Below are positions 25,095 to 33,409 of a stretch of 34,698 nucleotides of DNA, in pieces; position 1 is the first letter of the stretch, and every line of letters begins with the position of its first letter. Both the position numbers and the translations under genes were made by a program. The notes under the pieces are model-generated. The model was not told the origin of the DNA. It did not search any database and worked only from the letters and a program-made list of their open reading frames with translations. Source of the DNA: Hyphomicrobiaceae bacterium. GTDB taxonomy: Bacteria; Pseudomonadota; Alphaproteobacteria; Rhizobiales; Hyphomicrobiaceae. The stretch is taken from positions 1,948 through 36,645 of the forward strand of contig JAGRKS010000047.1 in NCBI GenBank assembly GCA_020442185.1, in the 5' to 3' direction.

Positions 25095-26681
25095 TCAGGT
25101 CGCGGGCCGGGCCGATCCGGCCCGCACTTGCGGCGCATGCGCGGCGACGGCATCGACGGCGGCAGTCCCATCGTCGTCGATACCGACACTCGTTGCCGCA
25201 AGCGCCTCCTGCTCGGCAATTGCGGCTGCGACCTGAGCTGCATCACCTTCGAACTCGATACCTTCGCGCTCGGCGGCATCCGATAGATTGTCGAGAAACG
25301 TGTCCCATTGGCTGTCGAGATGCTGGGCGGCTTCGCGAGGCTGGAGCGTGACCAGCGCGCCGTCGGGCCGCTCGTCGACGATGCCGTCGCGGATGAGGCG
25401 CGTCAGGGCGTCCTCGAGGTCGAAGTCGACGCAGACGCCGAACTCGTTCTGCAGATACTGCTCGATCGCCTGATCGATAATCGGAAGATCGGCGCGATTA
25501 GCGGGCTCCTTCGCGAGGATTGTGTACAGCAGCATCTCTTCCTTGACGTCCTCCTCCGCGGCCCGATCGGCGATCTTGATCATCGCACTGCGATTGTCCG
25601 CCATCGAATGGAAGTAGAGGTTCTGAGCCATGACGACCATGTACTTCTGCTTCTGGTTCATGAAGCTCATGAATTGTCGGACGGCAACGGCGCCGAGACT
25701 CGCCACGGCACCGGCCGCGGTAATCGGGTTCGAGAACGCGAGCGCCAGCTTTCCGGCGGCACCTGCGACACCCATCCCGAGGCCGCCAGCGGACGTGACG
25801 CCGAGCTTCACCTTGTCCATCAAGCGGAATTTCACGACGGTGTTCGGAAACACCATCTCGATGTCAGTGCGTGGAATGTTCTTGAACAGCTTCATGTAGA
25901 TGTTGTCGTCACGAACCTCTGCGGGCAGCATCGCGCGGCGGCGCGTGACGATCTTGCGCGCTTCCTTGAGCGACAGCTTCTCGCTCGCCATCACTTCGCG
26001 AACGCGCACGTCGAACGGCTTCAGCTTGAACAGCAGGAAGAGCCGCTGGTAGATCGGCACGTCGAATTCGACCTTGCTCAGGAACTTGCGCAACGTTCGT
26101 TTGGAATCGCGCTTCGTCGATGCGCCCCGGTAGCAGATCAGCACTTCCTCGAAGGCGTCGAAATCGACCTGCAGGTCGAGCCCGTAATGCGACTCCTTGG
26201 TCAATATGACGTCGATGTCGGTCGGCATGATGCGGCGGTAGTTGGCCTGTTCGAGCAGGGCTGCCACCTCGTCCACGACACGCCGCTGCATGGCACGGCG
26301 TTCGTCCTCCGTGAACTTGCGCGTCAGCAGGAGATCGGTATCGGGGCTGAACGGCTCGTAGGCTTGTTCGAGGTCCAGGATGTTGGCGAGATGCTGTTGA
26401 TGGCGCCAATGATCGAGGTAGACGAAAAAGCGCCGAGCCTCGCGCGCCCGCCCGGGTGCCCAGGCTCCAGGCGCGGTGAGACGGTCCGTGAGGGCGAAGC
26501 GGGTGACCGGGATGAATGTTTCGCGTTTCAGTTCGCCGTCGTCCCGCGTCGCGATCAGCACATCGGCCTTCTCGATTTCGGCCTTCAGGGAAATCTTCAC
26601 GGACTGAGGCGGCTTTGCGCCTGACGTCGGTCGGCTGCGTGCTCCTCCGAGCGGCGCAGCGTTCGCTTCCGCAGTCGACAT
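25095..26681 (-). CDS. TMEM143/DUF3754-family membrane protein
   Basis: The 528-residue protein contains the core signature of the TMEM143 (DUF3754) family: MKLFKNIPRTDIEMVFPNT followed by KFRLMDKVKLGV and then a hydrophobic region of about 40 residues (near 293-335) rich in Gly/Ala that forms two membrane helices. The N-terminal half is charged and predicted soluble (FIPVTRFALTDRL; DEVAALLEQANYRRI; VDFDAFEEVLICYRG). The C-terminal region has helices and an acidic, Ala-rich tail. Human TMEM143 is a poorly studied mitochondrial protein; bacterial members have no established function. I chose ATG at the complement of 26679-26681 because TGGAGGAG precedes it at the right distance, whereas the in-frame ATG seven codons upstream would put that sequence inside the gene. 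A 7-bp inverted repeat (25108-25124) lies in its last codons. Confidence 0.85.
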   Translation of the reverse strand: MSTAEANAAPLGGARSRPTSGAKPPQSVKISLKAEIEKADVLIATRDDGELKRETFIPVTRFALTDRLTAPGAWAPGRAREARRFFVYLDHWRHQQHLANILDLEQAYEPFSPDTDLLLTRKFTEDERRAMQRRVVDEVAALLEQANYRRIMPTDIDVILTKESHYGLDLQVDFDAFEEVLICYRGASTKRDSKRTLRKFLSKVEFDVPIYQRLFLLFKLKPFDVRVREVMASEKLSLKEARKIVTRRRAMLPAEVRDDNIYMKLFKNIPRTDIEMVFPNTVVKFRLMDKVKLGVTSAGGLGMGVAGAAGKLALAFSNPITAAGAVASLGAVAVRQFMSFMNQKQKYMVVMAQNLYFHSMADNRSAMIKIADRAAEEDVKEEMLLYTILAKEPANRADLPIIDQAIEQYLQNEFGVCVDFDLEDALTRLIRDGIVDERPDGALVTLQPREAAQHLDSQWDTFLDNLSDAAEREGIEFEGDAAQVAAAIAEQEALAATSVGIDDDGTAAVDAVAAHAPQVRAGSARPAT

Positions 26682-26689
26682 CACGCGGA

Positions 26690-26697
26690 CTCCTCCA
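26690..26697 (-). promoter_or_regulatory. Ribosome binding site fixing the TMEM143-like start
   Basis: On the reverse strand TGGAGGAG (complement of 26690-26697) ends eight bases before the ATG at 26681. It decides against the ATG at 26702. Confidence 0.75.
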
Positions 26698-26952
26698 AAC
26701 ACATTTCGTCTTGTGCAACCCCAAAGCCCGCCAAGAAGACGGCAATGGATGTCTTATGGCAAGGCCCCATGCCAATCGAGGCCTGGCGGGCAGCGTAAAG
26801 ATTAACTCACGAGCAGTGCAGCTTTTTGGCAGCAGTGTGTTTTCTTGCACTCGACCGGCCCGGGTCGCATCGTTAGATTCCGGTCACGGGGCGGCGAAGA
26901 CCTGGAATTCTCACCGTTCGCAGTCGCTTGTCCTGATCGAGGTCCAAGTCCC

Positions 26953-29340
26953 ATGTCCGAGCCCCTGGCGCGATATTCGTCCGACATGTCGGACGCCGAG
27001 CGGCGCCTCGTCGCCGCGGCCGCGCGTGGGGAGATCGCGGATCTCGGCGGGCGAGAGATCCGCGGGGCGGTGTTGCGCGACCTCCTCGCCGAGGCGCGCT
27101 CCGGTTGGACGCTGCCGGCGAGCGGTCTCGTCGTCGCGCGGGCGGTCATCATCGGCGGGCTCGATCTCGAAGGCGCCGTCGTCACCCGGCCCGTCACGCT
27201 TACGGAATGCAAACTGGAACCCGCCGGTGCGGGCAGCGCCGCACTGAACATCCGCGACGCCCGCCTGCCGCGCCTCTCTCTAAATACTTGCATCGTCAGC
27301 GGCGATATTCTCGCGGATCGCGCGGTTATGGCAGGAGGCCTGTCCATCGGCGGTGGTGCCGTCGATGGCGTCTTCCATGCCCGCGCTGCCATAATCGAGG
27401 GGACGCTCGCCCTGGAGGGTGCGCGGATCGGCAATGGAGCCGCCTCACTCTACGCTGCCGGGATCAGGATCGCGGGTCCGCTGGTCTTGCGCCAATCCGA
27501 GTTCTTCGGCGCCGCGGGGCTGCAACGCGCGGTGCTTGGCGGCGTTCTCCATGGTGAGCGGCTGCGCGTGGTGGCCGAGAGCGGCGCCGCGCTCGATCTC
27601 GAGAGTGCAAGAGCGGAGGGCGACATTCTGCTCGAGGGGGCGCAGATCAGCGGCGGTCTTGCCATGCGTCATGCCGAGGTTGCCGGACGTGTCGCCGCCG
27701 ACGGGCTCATCTGCGCTCCAGGCGGCATCGACGCAGCCGGCGCCGGCATCACCTACGGGCTCGCGCTCGACGGTGCGCGTCTCGAGGGGGCGCTCAAGAT
27801 CGAAGGTGCGCGCATCGGACGCGGGTTATCCGCATGCCGCATCGAGATTCACGGCGGCGAAACCGCCATCGGCGCCGACGTCGTCGTCGTTGCCGGCAAT
27901 GTCGATCTCAAAGGCGCCAAGTTGGTTGGGCAGATCAGTTGCCCGGGTGCCGAGATTTCCGGTCAATTTCGTCTCACCGGGGCTCGCTTGTTCGGCGCGG
28001 CGACGGCACTCAGGGCGGACGGCGCGGTGATCCGCGGCGGTTGCTTCATGTCGCGGACGGTCGTCGTCGGGATCGTGCGTTTCCCTGCAGCCGAGATCGG
28101 CAACCAGCTGAGGTTGAGCGGTGCCTCCTTGAAGGTCGATCGCGGGGCCGCTCTGCTCGCGGCGGGTGTGCGGGTCGGCCGCGACGTCGAACTCGATCAG
28201 GGTTTCAAATCGGTCGGCGGCATCGTTCTCGATCAAGCCCGCATCAGCGGCACGATGACTCTTGCCGACAGCCACGTCATCTCGGTGGCGTTGTCGCAGC
28301 ACGGCCATCGCGCCACCAAGCTGGAAAGCGAGGCACAAACCGGCGAGCGGCGTTTGGACGCCATCGCGATCAGTCTCGTCGATGCCACCATCGATCGGCT
28401 GAAGATGCCGGAGCGCGCCGGGGAGCGTCCGCGTGGCATCGTCGATCTGTCGCGGGCCCACGTCGGGGCTTACGAGGATTATGCGGATGCCTGGCCGCCG
28501 CCTTCTGCAGCGCGCGCCGAGGCAGATATCGCGAGCGACATCGATCATCTCGTGCTCGACTGTTTCCGCTACGATCATCTGGCAAACCCGTCGGGGCGCG
28601 CCGCGCTGGCCGTGAGTGGGGGGGAGGACGCCGCGGACGAAGCCGGCGAACAGGTCGGGGAGCGGCGCATTGCATGGCTCGAGGGGCAACCCATCCGCGA
28701 CATCGACGAGAGGCTCAATCCACAGGCCTGGGTCTATCTGGCGCGGCGTTTGCGCGAACAGGGCTTCAACGCTGATGCACGTGTGGTCACGATCGCCCAA
28801 CGGCGCCATGAGCGGCGCAGCCCCGGCGCAGCGTTGTCGGAACGCTGGCACGGACGCCTGCTCGATGCGCTCGCGCTTTACGGCTACAATCCCTGGCGCA
28901 CGGTTGCGTGGATGGCGACGACGGTCGCAATGTTCGCGCTGCTCCACGGCTGGGCTGCCGGACACTGCGCGCGGACCGGCTGTTTCGATGAGACCGTCTT
29001 CGCCGTCACCAATCGAGATGCATATTCTGCGGCGTCGTTCGAGAGCCGCTATCCGCCGTTCAACGCCCTTGCTTATTCGCTCGACGTCTTCGCGCCCTTC
29101 GTCTCGTTCGGATACGAGGATCATTGGCGGCCAAATCTCAGCTTCGGGCATATCGCATCTTTCGGCCGACCCGAGGCGGACAACGCCGAGCCGGACCGCG
29201 GCGGGCCTGCCGCGTTTCGGCCAGCACTCACCTGGGGCGTTATTCTCTACATCGCGACGATCATCGAGGCGATCCTCGGCCTCGTCTTGACGTCGCTTGC
29301 CGTCACCGGCTTCACGGGACTTCTGCGGAGGGACGATTAG
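26953..29340 (+). CDS. Large beta-solenoid (pentapeptide-like) membrane protein of unknown function
   Basis: From ATG 26953 the protein has 795 residues. Residues 55-445 are a long run of imperfect repeats of the type GxLxLxGAxIxGxLxLxGAxI (for example GGLDLEGAVV, GTLALEGARIG, GDILLEGAQISGGL, GALKIEGARIGRG, GQFRLTGARLFG), which predicts a right-handed beta-solenoid related to pentapeptide repeats. A less repetitive linker follows (450-585), then a conserved-looking helical segment WVYLARRLREQGFNADARVV (593-612), a YGYNPWRT motif at 643-650, a membrane helix at 650-670 and another at 760-790. The stretch between the helices has three Cys/aromatic-rich segments. Similar proteins in actinobacteria and proteobacteria are sometimes labelled membrane-associated oxidoreductase, without redox motifs that I can see. 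It diverges from the TMEM143-like gene and precedes the J-domain gene. There is no signal peptide, so the solenoid is probably cytoplasmic. Confidence 0.82.
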   Translation: MSEPLARYSSDMSDAERRLVAAAARGEIADLGGREIRGAVLRDLLAEARSGWTLPASGLVVARAVIIGGLDLEGAVVTRPVTLTECKLEPAGAGSAALNIRDARLPRLSLNTCIVSGDILADRAVMAGGLSIGGGAVDGVFHARAAIIEGTLALEGARIGNGAASLYAAGIRIAGPLVLRQSEFFGAAGLQRAVLGGVLHGERLRVVAESGAALDLESARAEGDILLEGAQISGGLAMRHAEVAGRVAADGLICAPGGIDAAGAGITYGLALDGARLEGALKIEGARIGRGLSACRIEIHGGETAIGADVVVVAGNVDLKGAKLVGQISCPGAEISGQFRLTGARLFGAATALRADGAVIRGGCFMSRTVVVGIVRFPAAEIGNQLRLSGASLKVDRGAALLAAGVRVGRDVELDQGFKSVGGIVLDQARISGTMTLADSHVISVALSQHGHRATKLESEAQTGERRLDAIAISLVDATIDRLKMPERAGERPRGIVDLSRAHVGAYEDYADAWPPPSAARAEADIASDIDHLVLDCFRYDHLANPSGRAALAVSGGEDAADEAGEQVGERRIAWLEGQPIRDIDERLNPQAWVYLARRLREQGFNADARVVTIAQRRHERRSPGAALSERWHGRLLDALALYGYNPWRTVAWMATTVAMFALLHGWAAGHCARTGCFDETVFAVTNRDAYSAASFESRYPPFNALAYSLDVFAPFVSFGYEDHWRPNLSFGHIASFGRPEADNAEPDRGGPAAFRPALTWGVILYIATIIEAILGLVLTSLAVTGFTGLLRRDD

Positions 29341-29500
29341 TCTCGAAAAGACCACAACTCGCGAAGCGTTTCGTTGGCCGTCACGTTGTGCGATGGAGTG
29401 GGGAAAGACGTCCAAAAGCCGCATTTCGCCACAGTGGTGCCCAGGTTCGCGGGCCTTCTGACCAACGAGATGAGCGAGCCGAGCACAAGGGGGATCTGGG

Positions 29501-31267
29501 GTGCGGTTCGGGGGAATATCCGCAATCATTTGCGTCTTGGTGTCGTTGTGCAGCGCGGGCGCCATCGCGTCGGCGGCCGAGCCGCTGTCTAATCCAGGCA
29601 CCACTCCTGGCGCCGGCGAGAGGATCGCGCTGCCGTTCGCGTGCAGCATCGAAGCGGGCAAGGTCCGGCTCAGGCCTTCGCGAGAACATTTCTATGCGAT
29701 CTTCGGACGCCGGCCGCCGCAGTCCGTCACAACTTGCGACGATGCCGCGAACGCGACGTGCGTCACGCTGGTTGCGCATCGCTTCGGCATGTTGTGCGGC
29801 GGACGCCGCGTTCAGTGGGCCGAGGTCGCCGCGGCGATCGGCGGACGGCGCACGTCGCGAGTCTGGATGGCCGACCAGAAACTCAACATCGTCGTCAAAC
29901 GCCCACCGGCCGCGCCGCCCGCGACCGGCGCCGGTAGTGCTGGAAGCAGCGGCTGCGGCACGGATGCCGCTGCCGTGTCCGGCGAGGCGCGAACCATTAC
30001 GGTCATCGACCGGCCGTGCAGCAGCGAAACCGGCACGGCGGACGAGATGCATTTCGTCATGCCGCCCGGACACGCTCCGCTGAAACTGTTCGGCGCGCGC
30101 CTCGTGCTCGCGGCGGCATCTCCGGCGGACGGCTTGCGCGTGCCGGACGTCCAGGCATCGGATGCACCGACGGAGAACAGTGGCGCCGACCGCACGGCCG
30201 CAGCACGCGGGTCATCCTCGCCAGGCGCCAGCGCATACGAAACGCGGCGTGCAGGCCGTCCGGCACCGAAGACGACCCTGCAAGAGCCGGCCAAGCAGAA
30301 GACGGTTGCGCGAATGGGAGATGTCGGCCGAGTGGCGACAGCACCCGCCGGCGAAGACAGGCAACGACGCGACCGTCTCGCGCGTCTCATCGATCGCACG
30401 ATCGTCACCGAGCCGCTGCCGGAAATCGGCGAAGGTGACGATGCCGGACAGCCAAACTTAAGCCATCACGCCGCGGCAGGTCCGCCGCCGCCACAGTCCT
30501 GGTTGACGACGATCCGCCACGGTGACGATGCGACCGTCGAAGCCGAACTCGCCGGCATCATGCCGCTGCGCGACATCCTGGCGTGGATGATGATGACGAG
30601 CCTGATCGCGGCAGGCGGCTGGTATGGGTGGTCACGTCAGACCGAGCTTGCGACGATGCTGCGGCAGCGTATCGATGCCGTACCCTTCGCCAAGGTGGTT
30701 TCCACCGTTGCCGAACGCGCCCGAAACCGGGTCACGTTGAAACCCGCGGCGTCGGCTGCGGCGTCCAACGGACCATCCTATGCCACGGAGCCGGTCGAGA
30801 TGGCGCTGAGCGATGTCGAACACTCTGTGCGAAACATCGCCGCCAAGGCGCCGATCCGCTCGGTTCTCGAGGACGAGTTGCGCCGGGCGCGTCAACGGCT
30901 CGCTGTCGCCAAGGCCGCAGGGTGCGACGAATTCGGCCCCGGCAGGATCGGCGCCGCGGCGTTCCGCGTGATCACCCGCGATCTCGATCGGATACGCCGG
31001 ATCGCCGATAGTGCGCGTGACAGTCTCGACGGCGGCGCAGGCGAGGCGAGTGCGCGAATGCCGCAAAGTCCCGCCGAAGCCTATGAGATCCTCGGCATCA
31101 ATCCCAACGCCAGCCCGGCGACGGTGAAGAAATTCCTCGATGCGCTGCGCATGAGCTGGCATCCAGATTTGGCGCGGGACGAAGCTGACCGGCTGCAACG
31201 CGAGGCGCGCATCAAGCAGATCAATGTCGCGATGGAGTTGATTTCGGATCGCCAACCGGCCGCTTGA
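29501..31267 (+). CDS. Membrane-anchored J-domain protein
   Basis: The 588-residue protein starts at GTG 29501 with AAGGGGGA six bases upstream. It has a signal peptide (1-26, ending ASAAEPL), a small Cys-containing N-terminal domain (40-115; ALPFACSIEAGKVRLRPSRE and HRFGMLCGGRRVQWAEVA), a long Ala/Pro/Arg/Gly linker, a transmembrane helix at about 358-377, a helical region and a C-terminal J domain at 524-582 with H554-P555-D556 in MSWHPDLARD. J domains stimulate the ATPase of Hsp70 (DnaK). With a periplasmic N-terminus and one membrane pass, the J domain would face the cytoplasm, recruiting DnaK to the membrane. Related J proteins occur in Bradyrhizobium-type Rhizobiales. It follows the solenoid gene by 160 bases and may share its transcript. 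Confidence 0.85.
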   Translation: MRFGGISAIICVLVSLCSAGAIASAAEPLSNPGTTPGAGERIALPFACSIEAGKVRLRPSREHFYAIFGRRPPQSVTTCDDAANATCVTLVAHRFGMLCGGRRVQWAEVAAAIGGRRTSRVWMADQKLNIVVKRPPAAPPATGAGSAGSSGCGTDAAAVSGEARTITVIDRPCSSETGTADEMHFVMPPGHAPLKLFGARLVLAAASPADGLRVPDVQASDAPTENSGADRTAAARGSSSPGASAYETRRAGRPAPKTTLQEPAKQKTVARMGDVGRVATAPAGEDRQRRDRLARLIDRTIVTEPLPEIGEGDDAGQPNLSHHAAAGPPPPQSWLTTIRHGDDATVEAELAGIMPLRDILAWMMMTSLIAAGGWYGWSRQTELATMLRQRIDAVPFAKVVSTVAERARNRVTLKPAASAAASNGPSYATEPVEMALSDVEHSVRNIAAKAPIRSVLEDELRRARQRLAVAKAAGCDEFGPGRIGAAAFRVITRDLDRIRRIADSARDSLDGGAGEASARMPQSPAEAYEILGINPNASPATVKKFLDALRMSWHPDLARDEADRLQREARIKQINVAMELISDRQPAA

Positions 31268-31551
31268 GCGGTCGCCGCGGGGTGCCCGTTTCGGCCGCCA
31301 CAGAAGGCCGTGCCGGGGCAACTCCGTCGAGCAAACGGAGCGAAGAACAGCATCGCGATGATCTCCGCGCTTGGCATTTCGAAGTCTCGCGGGCGCGTGC
31401 CACAGCGTGCCTTATTCCCCAGTCTGGTTTGTCGCCGCGCAAAGCCGGGGCCGGCCAAGGTGATAGGAATTCGGTCGGCCCGCTCCGTCGACCGCGGCGG
31501 CTTCCAGTCGATGCTCTACCGGCCCGCATGCCTGCCGTGACAGGCGCCGCC

Positions 31552-31580
31552 ACAACGCTCTCGGCGAGAGTTGTTCTTTT
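31552..31580 (+). terminator. Probable intrinsic terminator 285 bases after the J-protein gene
   Basis: ACAA (31552-31555), a CG bulge, and CTCTC (31558-31562) pair with GAGAG (31566-31570) and TTGT (31571-31574) around a three-base GGC loop; TCTTTT (31575-31580) follows. The hairpin plus T-rich tail is the most terminator-like element in the window. Confidence 0.55.
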
Positions 31581-31763
31581 GGTATATGGCATGCCAAAGT
31601 CGTGCTAAGAATTCTCGAGCTTCGTTCGCAGTTTGCCGATTGCCCACCCCGACCGAGCGAGCGCGTTACCGATTGCCGCTGCAGCCAGCCGCATGGGCGC
31701 GCTGCTAGATTCTGGACGCGGCGCGCGGGTTCGTTGGCTGATTTATAGTGTGCTGACGGCTTG

Positions 31764-31805
31764 AGGCGGCCAGAGGCGGCCAGATGGGCGGCCAGAGGCG
31801 GCCAG
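31764..31805 (+). repeat. Four copies of a 10-bp unit upstream of the universal stress protein gene
   Basis: AGGCGGCCAG occurs at 31764-31773, 31774-31783 and 31796-31805, with a one-mismatch copy (GGGCGGCCAG, 31786-31795) in between after two extra bases. The array ends about 125 bases before the gene. Confidence 0.85.
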
Positions 31806-31930
31806 GGGTTACGTACGCACCTTGCATCACCCTCGCCCGACAGGCGGGAATGACCAGCTTGTCCAAACCGGACGACCGAAACGACGAAAAAAGGGCGCCA
31901 TTCGAGACGCCCGTATCAGGGAGCACACAC

Positions 31931-32770
31931 ATGGCCATCAAGGATCTGCTCGTTGCATACGATGGTAACGAGGCCTCGCAGCGCGCACTCGAATTCGCGG
32001 TCAATATGGGCCGCAAATACGACGCGACGATCACCGGGCTTACGGTCACGCGCCCGGAACCCTACGAAAGCCATCTGCGAAAGTGGATCCCCGACAACGT
32101 CAAGGAGTCGATGGTGACCGCACGCCTCGAGGCGACCAAATCCGTGGAGGCGCGCTTTCGCGAACAGATTAGCTCGCTCGGTTATTCTGGCGAAACGCAG
32201 TGGCTCGTGGAGGAAGGGCTGCCGGATCTGACGATCGCGCGCTGCGCGCGCTTCTACGACATCTTGATCATCGGACAATTCGTGACGGCGTTCTCGACCG
32301 AGCACCGCTCTGTCGATCCCCAGGAGCTTCTCCAGCGGGCGGGCAAGCCGATCATCATCGTCCCGAAGTCCTACACGACGAAGCCGTTCCGCGAGGAAGC
32401 GGCAGTGGCCTGGGACGGCAGCCGCCACGCCGCGCGCGCGTTGACCGACGCCATGCAGATCCTCGAGACCAAGAAGAAGCTCTATATCCTGAAAGCCAAG
32501 TCCGATAAGCAGTCGCGCGATATCGGCGAACTGCCGGGGCTCGATCTCCAGGTTCACTTGCAGCGCCATGGTGTGGCGTCCGAGGTGGTTGAATTCCAGT
32601 CGGGCACGCACGGCATCGGAGCTGCATTGCTCGAGCACTGCGCACGCCTCGAACCCGACGTGCTCGTCATGGGCGCTTACGGCCGCGCCAAATTCGGCGC
32701 GCAGTTCTTCGGTGGCGTCACACGCCATATTCTGCAGAACCATCAGGTTCCGGTGTTGCTCTCGCATTGA
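31931..32770 (+). CDS. Tandem-domain universal stress protein
   Basis: The 279 residues contain two UspA folds. The first (1-145) starts AIKDLLVAYDGNEASQRALE and includes LEEGLPDLTIARCARFYDILIIGQF-like features, seen as EEGLPDLTIARCARF. The second (150-279) begins EEAAVAWDGSRHAARALTDAM and ends VLVMGAYGRAKFGAQFFGG followed by VTRHILQNHQVPVLLSH. The nucleotide-binding signature Gx2Gx9G(S/T) is nearly kept (GAYG then nine residues then GG). Such proteins respond to starvation, oxygen or other stress, and many bind ATP. I chose ATG 31931 because AGGGAG lies seven bases upstream; an in-frame extension begins inside a tandem repeat and is unlikely. It is apparently a single-gene transcript. Confidence 0.92.
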   Translation: MAIKDLLVAYDGNEASQRALEFAVNMGRKYDATITGLTVTRPEPYESHLRKWIPDNVKESMVTARLEATKSVEARFREQISSLGYSGETQWLVEEGLPDLTIARCARFYDILIIGQFVTAFSTEHRSVDPQELLQRAGKPIIIVPKSYTTKPFREEAAVAWDGSRHAARALTDAMQILETKKKLYILKAKSDKQSRDIGELPGLDLQVHLQRHGVASEVVEFQSGTHGIGAALLEHCARLEPDVLVMGAYGRAKFGAQFFGGVTRHILQNHQVPVLLSH

Positions 32771-33160
32771 GGGGAGGGTCGGGGAGCGGGAGTGCCGCTG
32801 TCGGAGTGGTGCTTCTTGGCAGGCGCGGACTCCGTGGCGAGAGCAGCAACGTCGTGCTTCGGACTGCGCGGCCGGGCGAAATGCGCCGCCCATAACGTCA
32901 GCCGAGGTCATCGTCGCGACGACCGCGACGGGGGGCTCGGAAATGAATGTGGCGATGGCCAGGCTTGAAGCCGGACCATCGCCAGCCGGGGGGCAGAGGA
33001 ACAAGGCCGTCGATCGCCGATCGTGTGCCGGCCTCTCGCTCCTGGTGTACGCGCCGAGTGGCGTGGGCAAGATGTACGGCCAGTGCATTGTGCAGAGCGG
33101 ATCGTTCGGCCGATCGAAAAAACTCGCGAAACGTCCAGGCGCGGCGTGTCTGACAGCCAA
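32771..33160. other. Intergenic region after the universal stress protein gene, with a hairpin
   Basis: The 390 bases lie between convergent genes. No gene is supported. CGTCGCG (32912-32918) pairs perfectly with CGCGACG (32924-32930) around a 5-base loop and might end one or both transcripts, but it lacks a T tract. A forward open frame crossing the region is Ser/Arg-rich and overlaps the stress-protein gene, so it is taken as a shadow. Confidence 0.4.
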
Positions 33161-33409
33161 CTAGTGCAAAGTGCGCCCCGCGGCTGCGATGCCGCGTCGG
33201 GTCACATGCCAGCTGTCGTCGCGGAATATCGCGAGGCCTTTGCTTTCAAGACGCATCACGAATTGCACGATGAGCGGCGGAAAGAACCCGATCGGATTAC
33301 GCAATAGCAGCTCGAGCACGGCGAGTTCGTTTTCCGAAATGTGGGCGGCATCGAACTGACGGTGATCTGTGGTCGGCGGCACGAAGTGCGCGTGTGTACG
33401 GCTCGGCAT
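33161..33409 (-). CDS. Small helix-turn-helix-like protein, unknown function
   Basis: The 82-residue protein has a central pattern consistent with a winged helix: ISENELAVLELLLRNPIGFF (helices), PLIVQFVMRLESKGLAIFRD (recognition-like helix) and DSWHVTRRGIAAAGR (wing). The first 20 residues are Thr/His/Pro-rich. The ATG complement is 33407-33409, and AGGGAGAG precedes it closely (complement of 33414-33421), which supports both the start and the reality of the gene; a GTG start six codons earlier would bury that site. It could be a small transcription regulator or a protein-interaction wHTH. I cannot name its targets. It converges with the universal stress protein gene. Confidence 0.6.
   Translation of the reverse strand: MPSRTHAHFVPPTTDHRQFDAAHISENELAVLELLLRNPIGFFPPLIVQFVMRLESKGLAIFRDDSWHVTRRGIAAAGRTLH

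Larger units (their letters stand above)
31268..31930. other. Intergenic region between the J-protein and universal stress protein genes
   Basis: The 663 bases show no convincing gene. They contain a probable terminator (31552-31580), a four-copy 10-bp repeat (31764-31805), and probably the promoter of the universal stress protein gene. The 8-bp palindrome GGCATGCC follows the terminator. Confidence 0.5.

Noticed and set aside
25308..26624. Forward open frame of 438 codons opposite the TMEM143-like gene
   Set aside because: The opposite strand carries recognisable family motifs and a strong ribosome binding site; the forward translation has none.
27826..29661. Reverse-strand open frame of 611 codons opposite the solenoid protein gene
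   Set aside because: It is a mirror of GC-rich codon usage in a gene with clear repeats and membrane helices; its translation shows no domain and is Arg/Pro/Asp-rich.
1696..31271. The same CCGCTTGAGCGG palindrome at 1696-1707 and 31260-31271
   Set aside because: Two occurrences of a 12-mer are expected by chance in 35 kb of GC-rich DNA, and the second copy straddles a stop codon.
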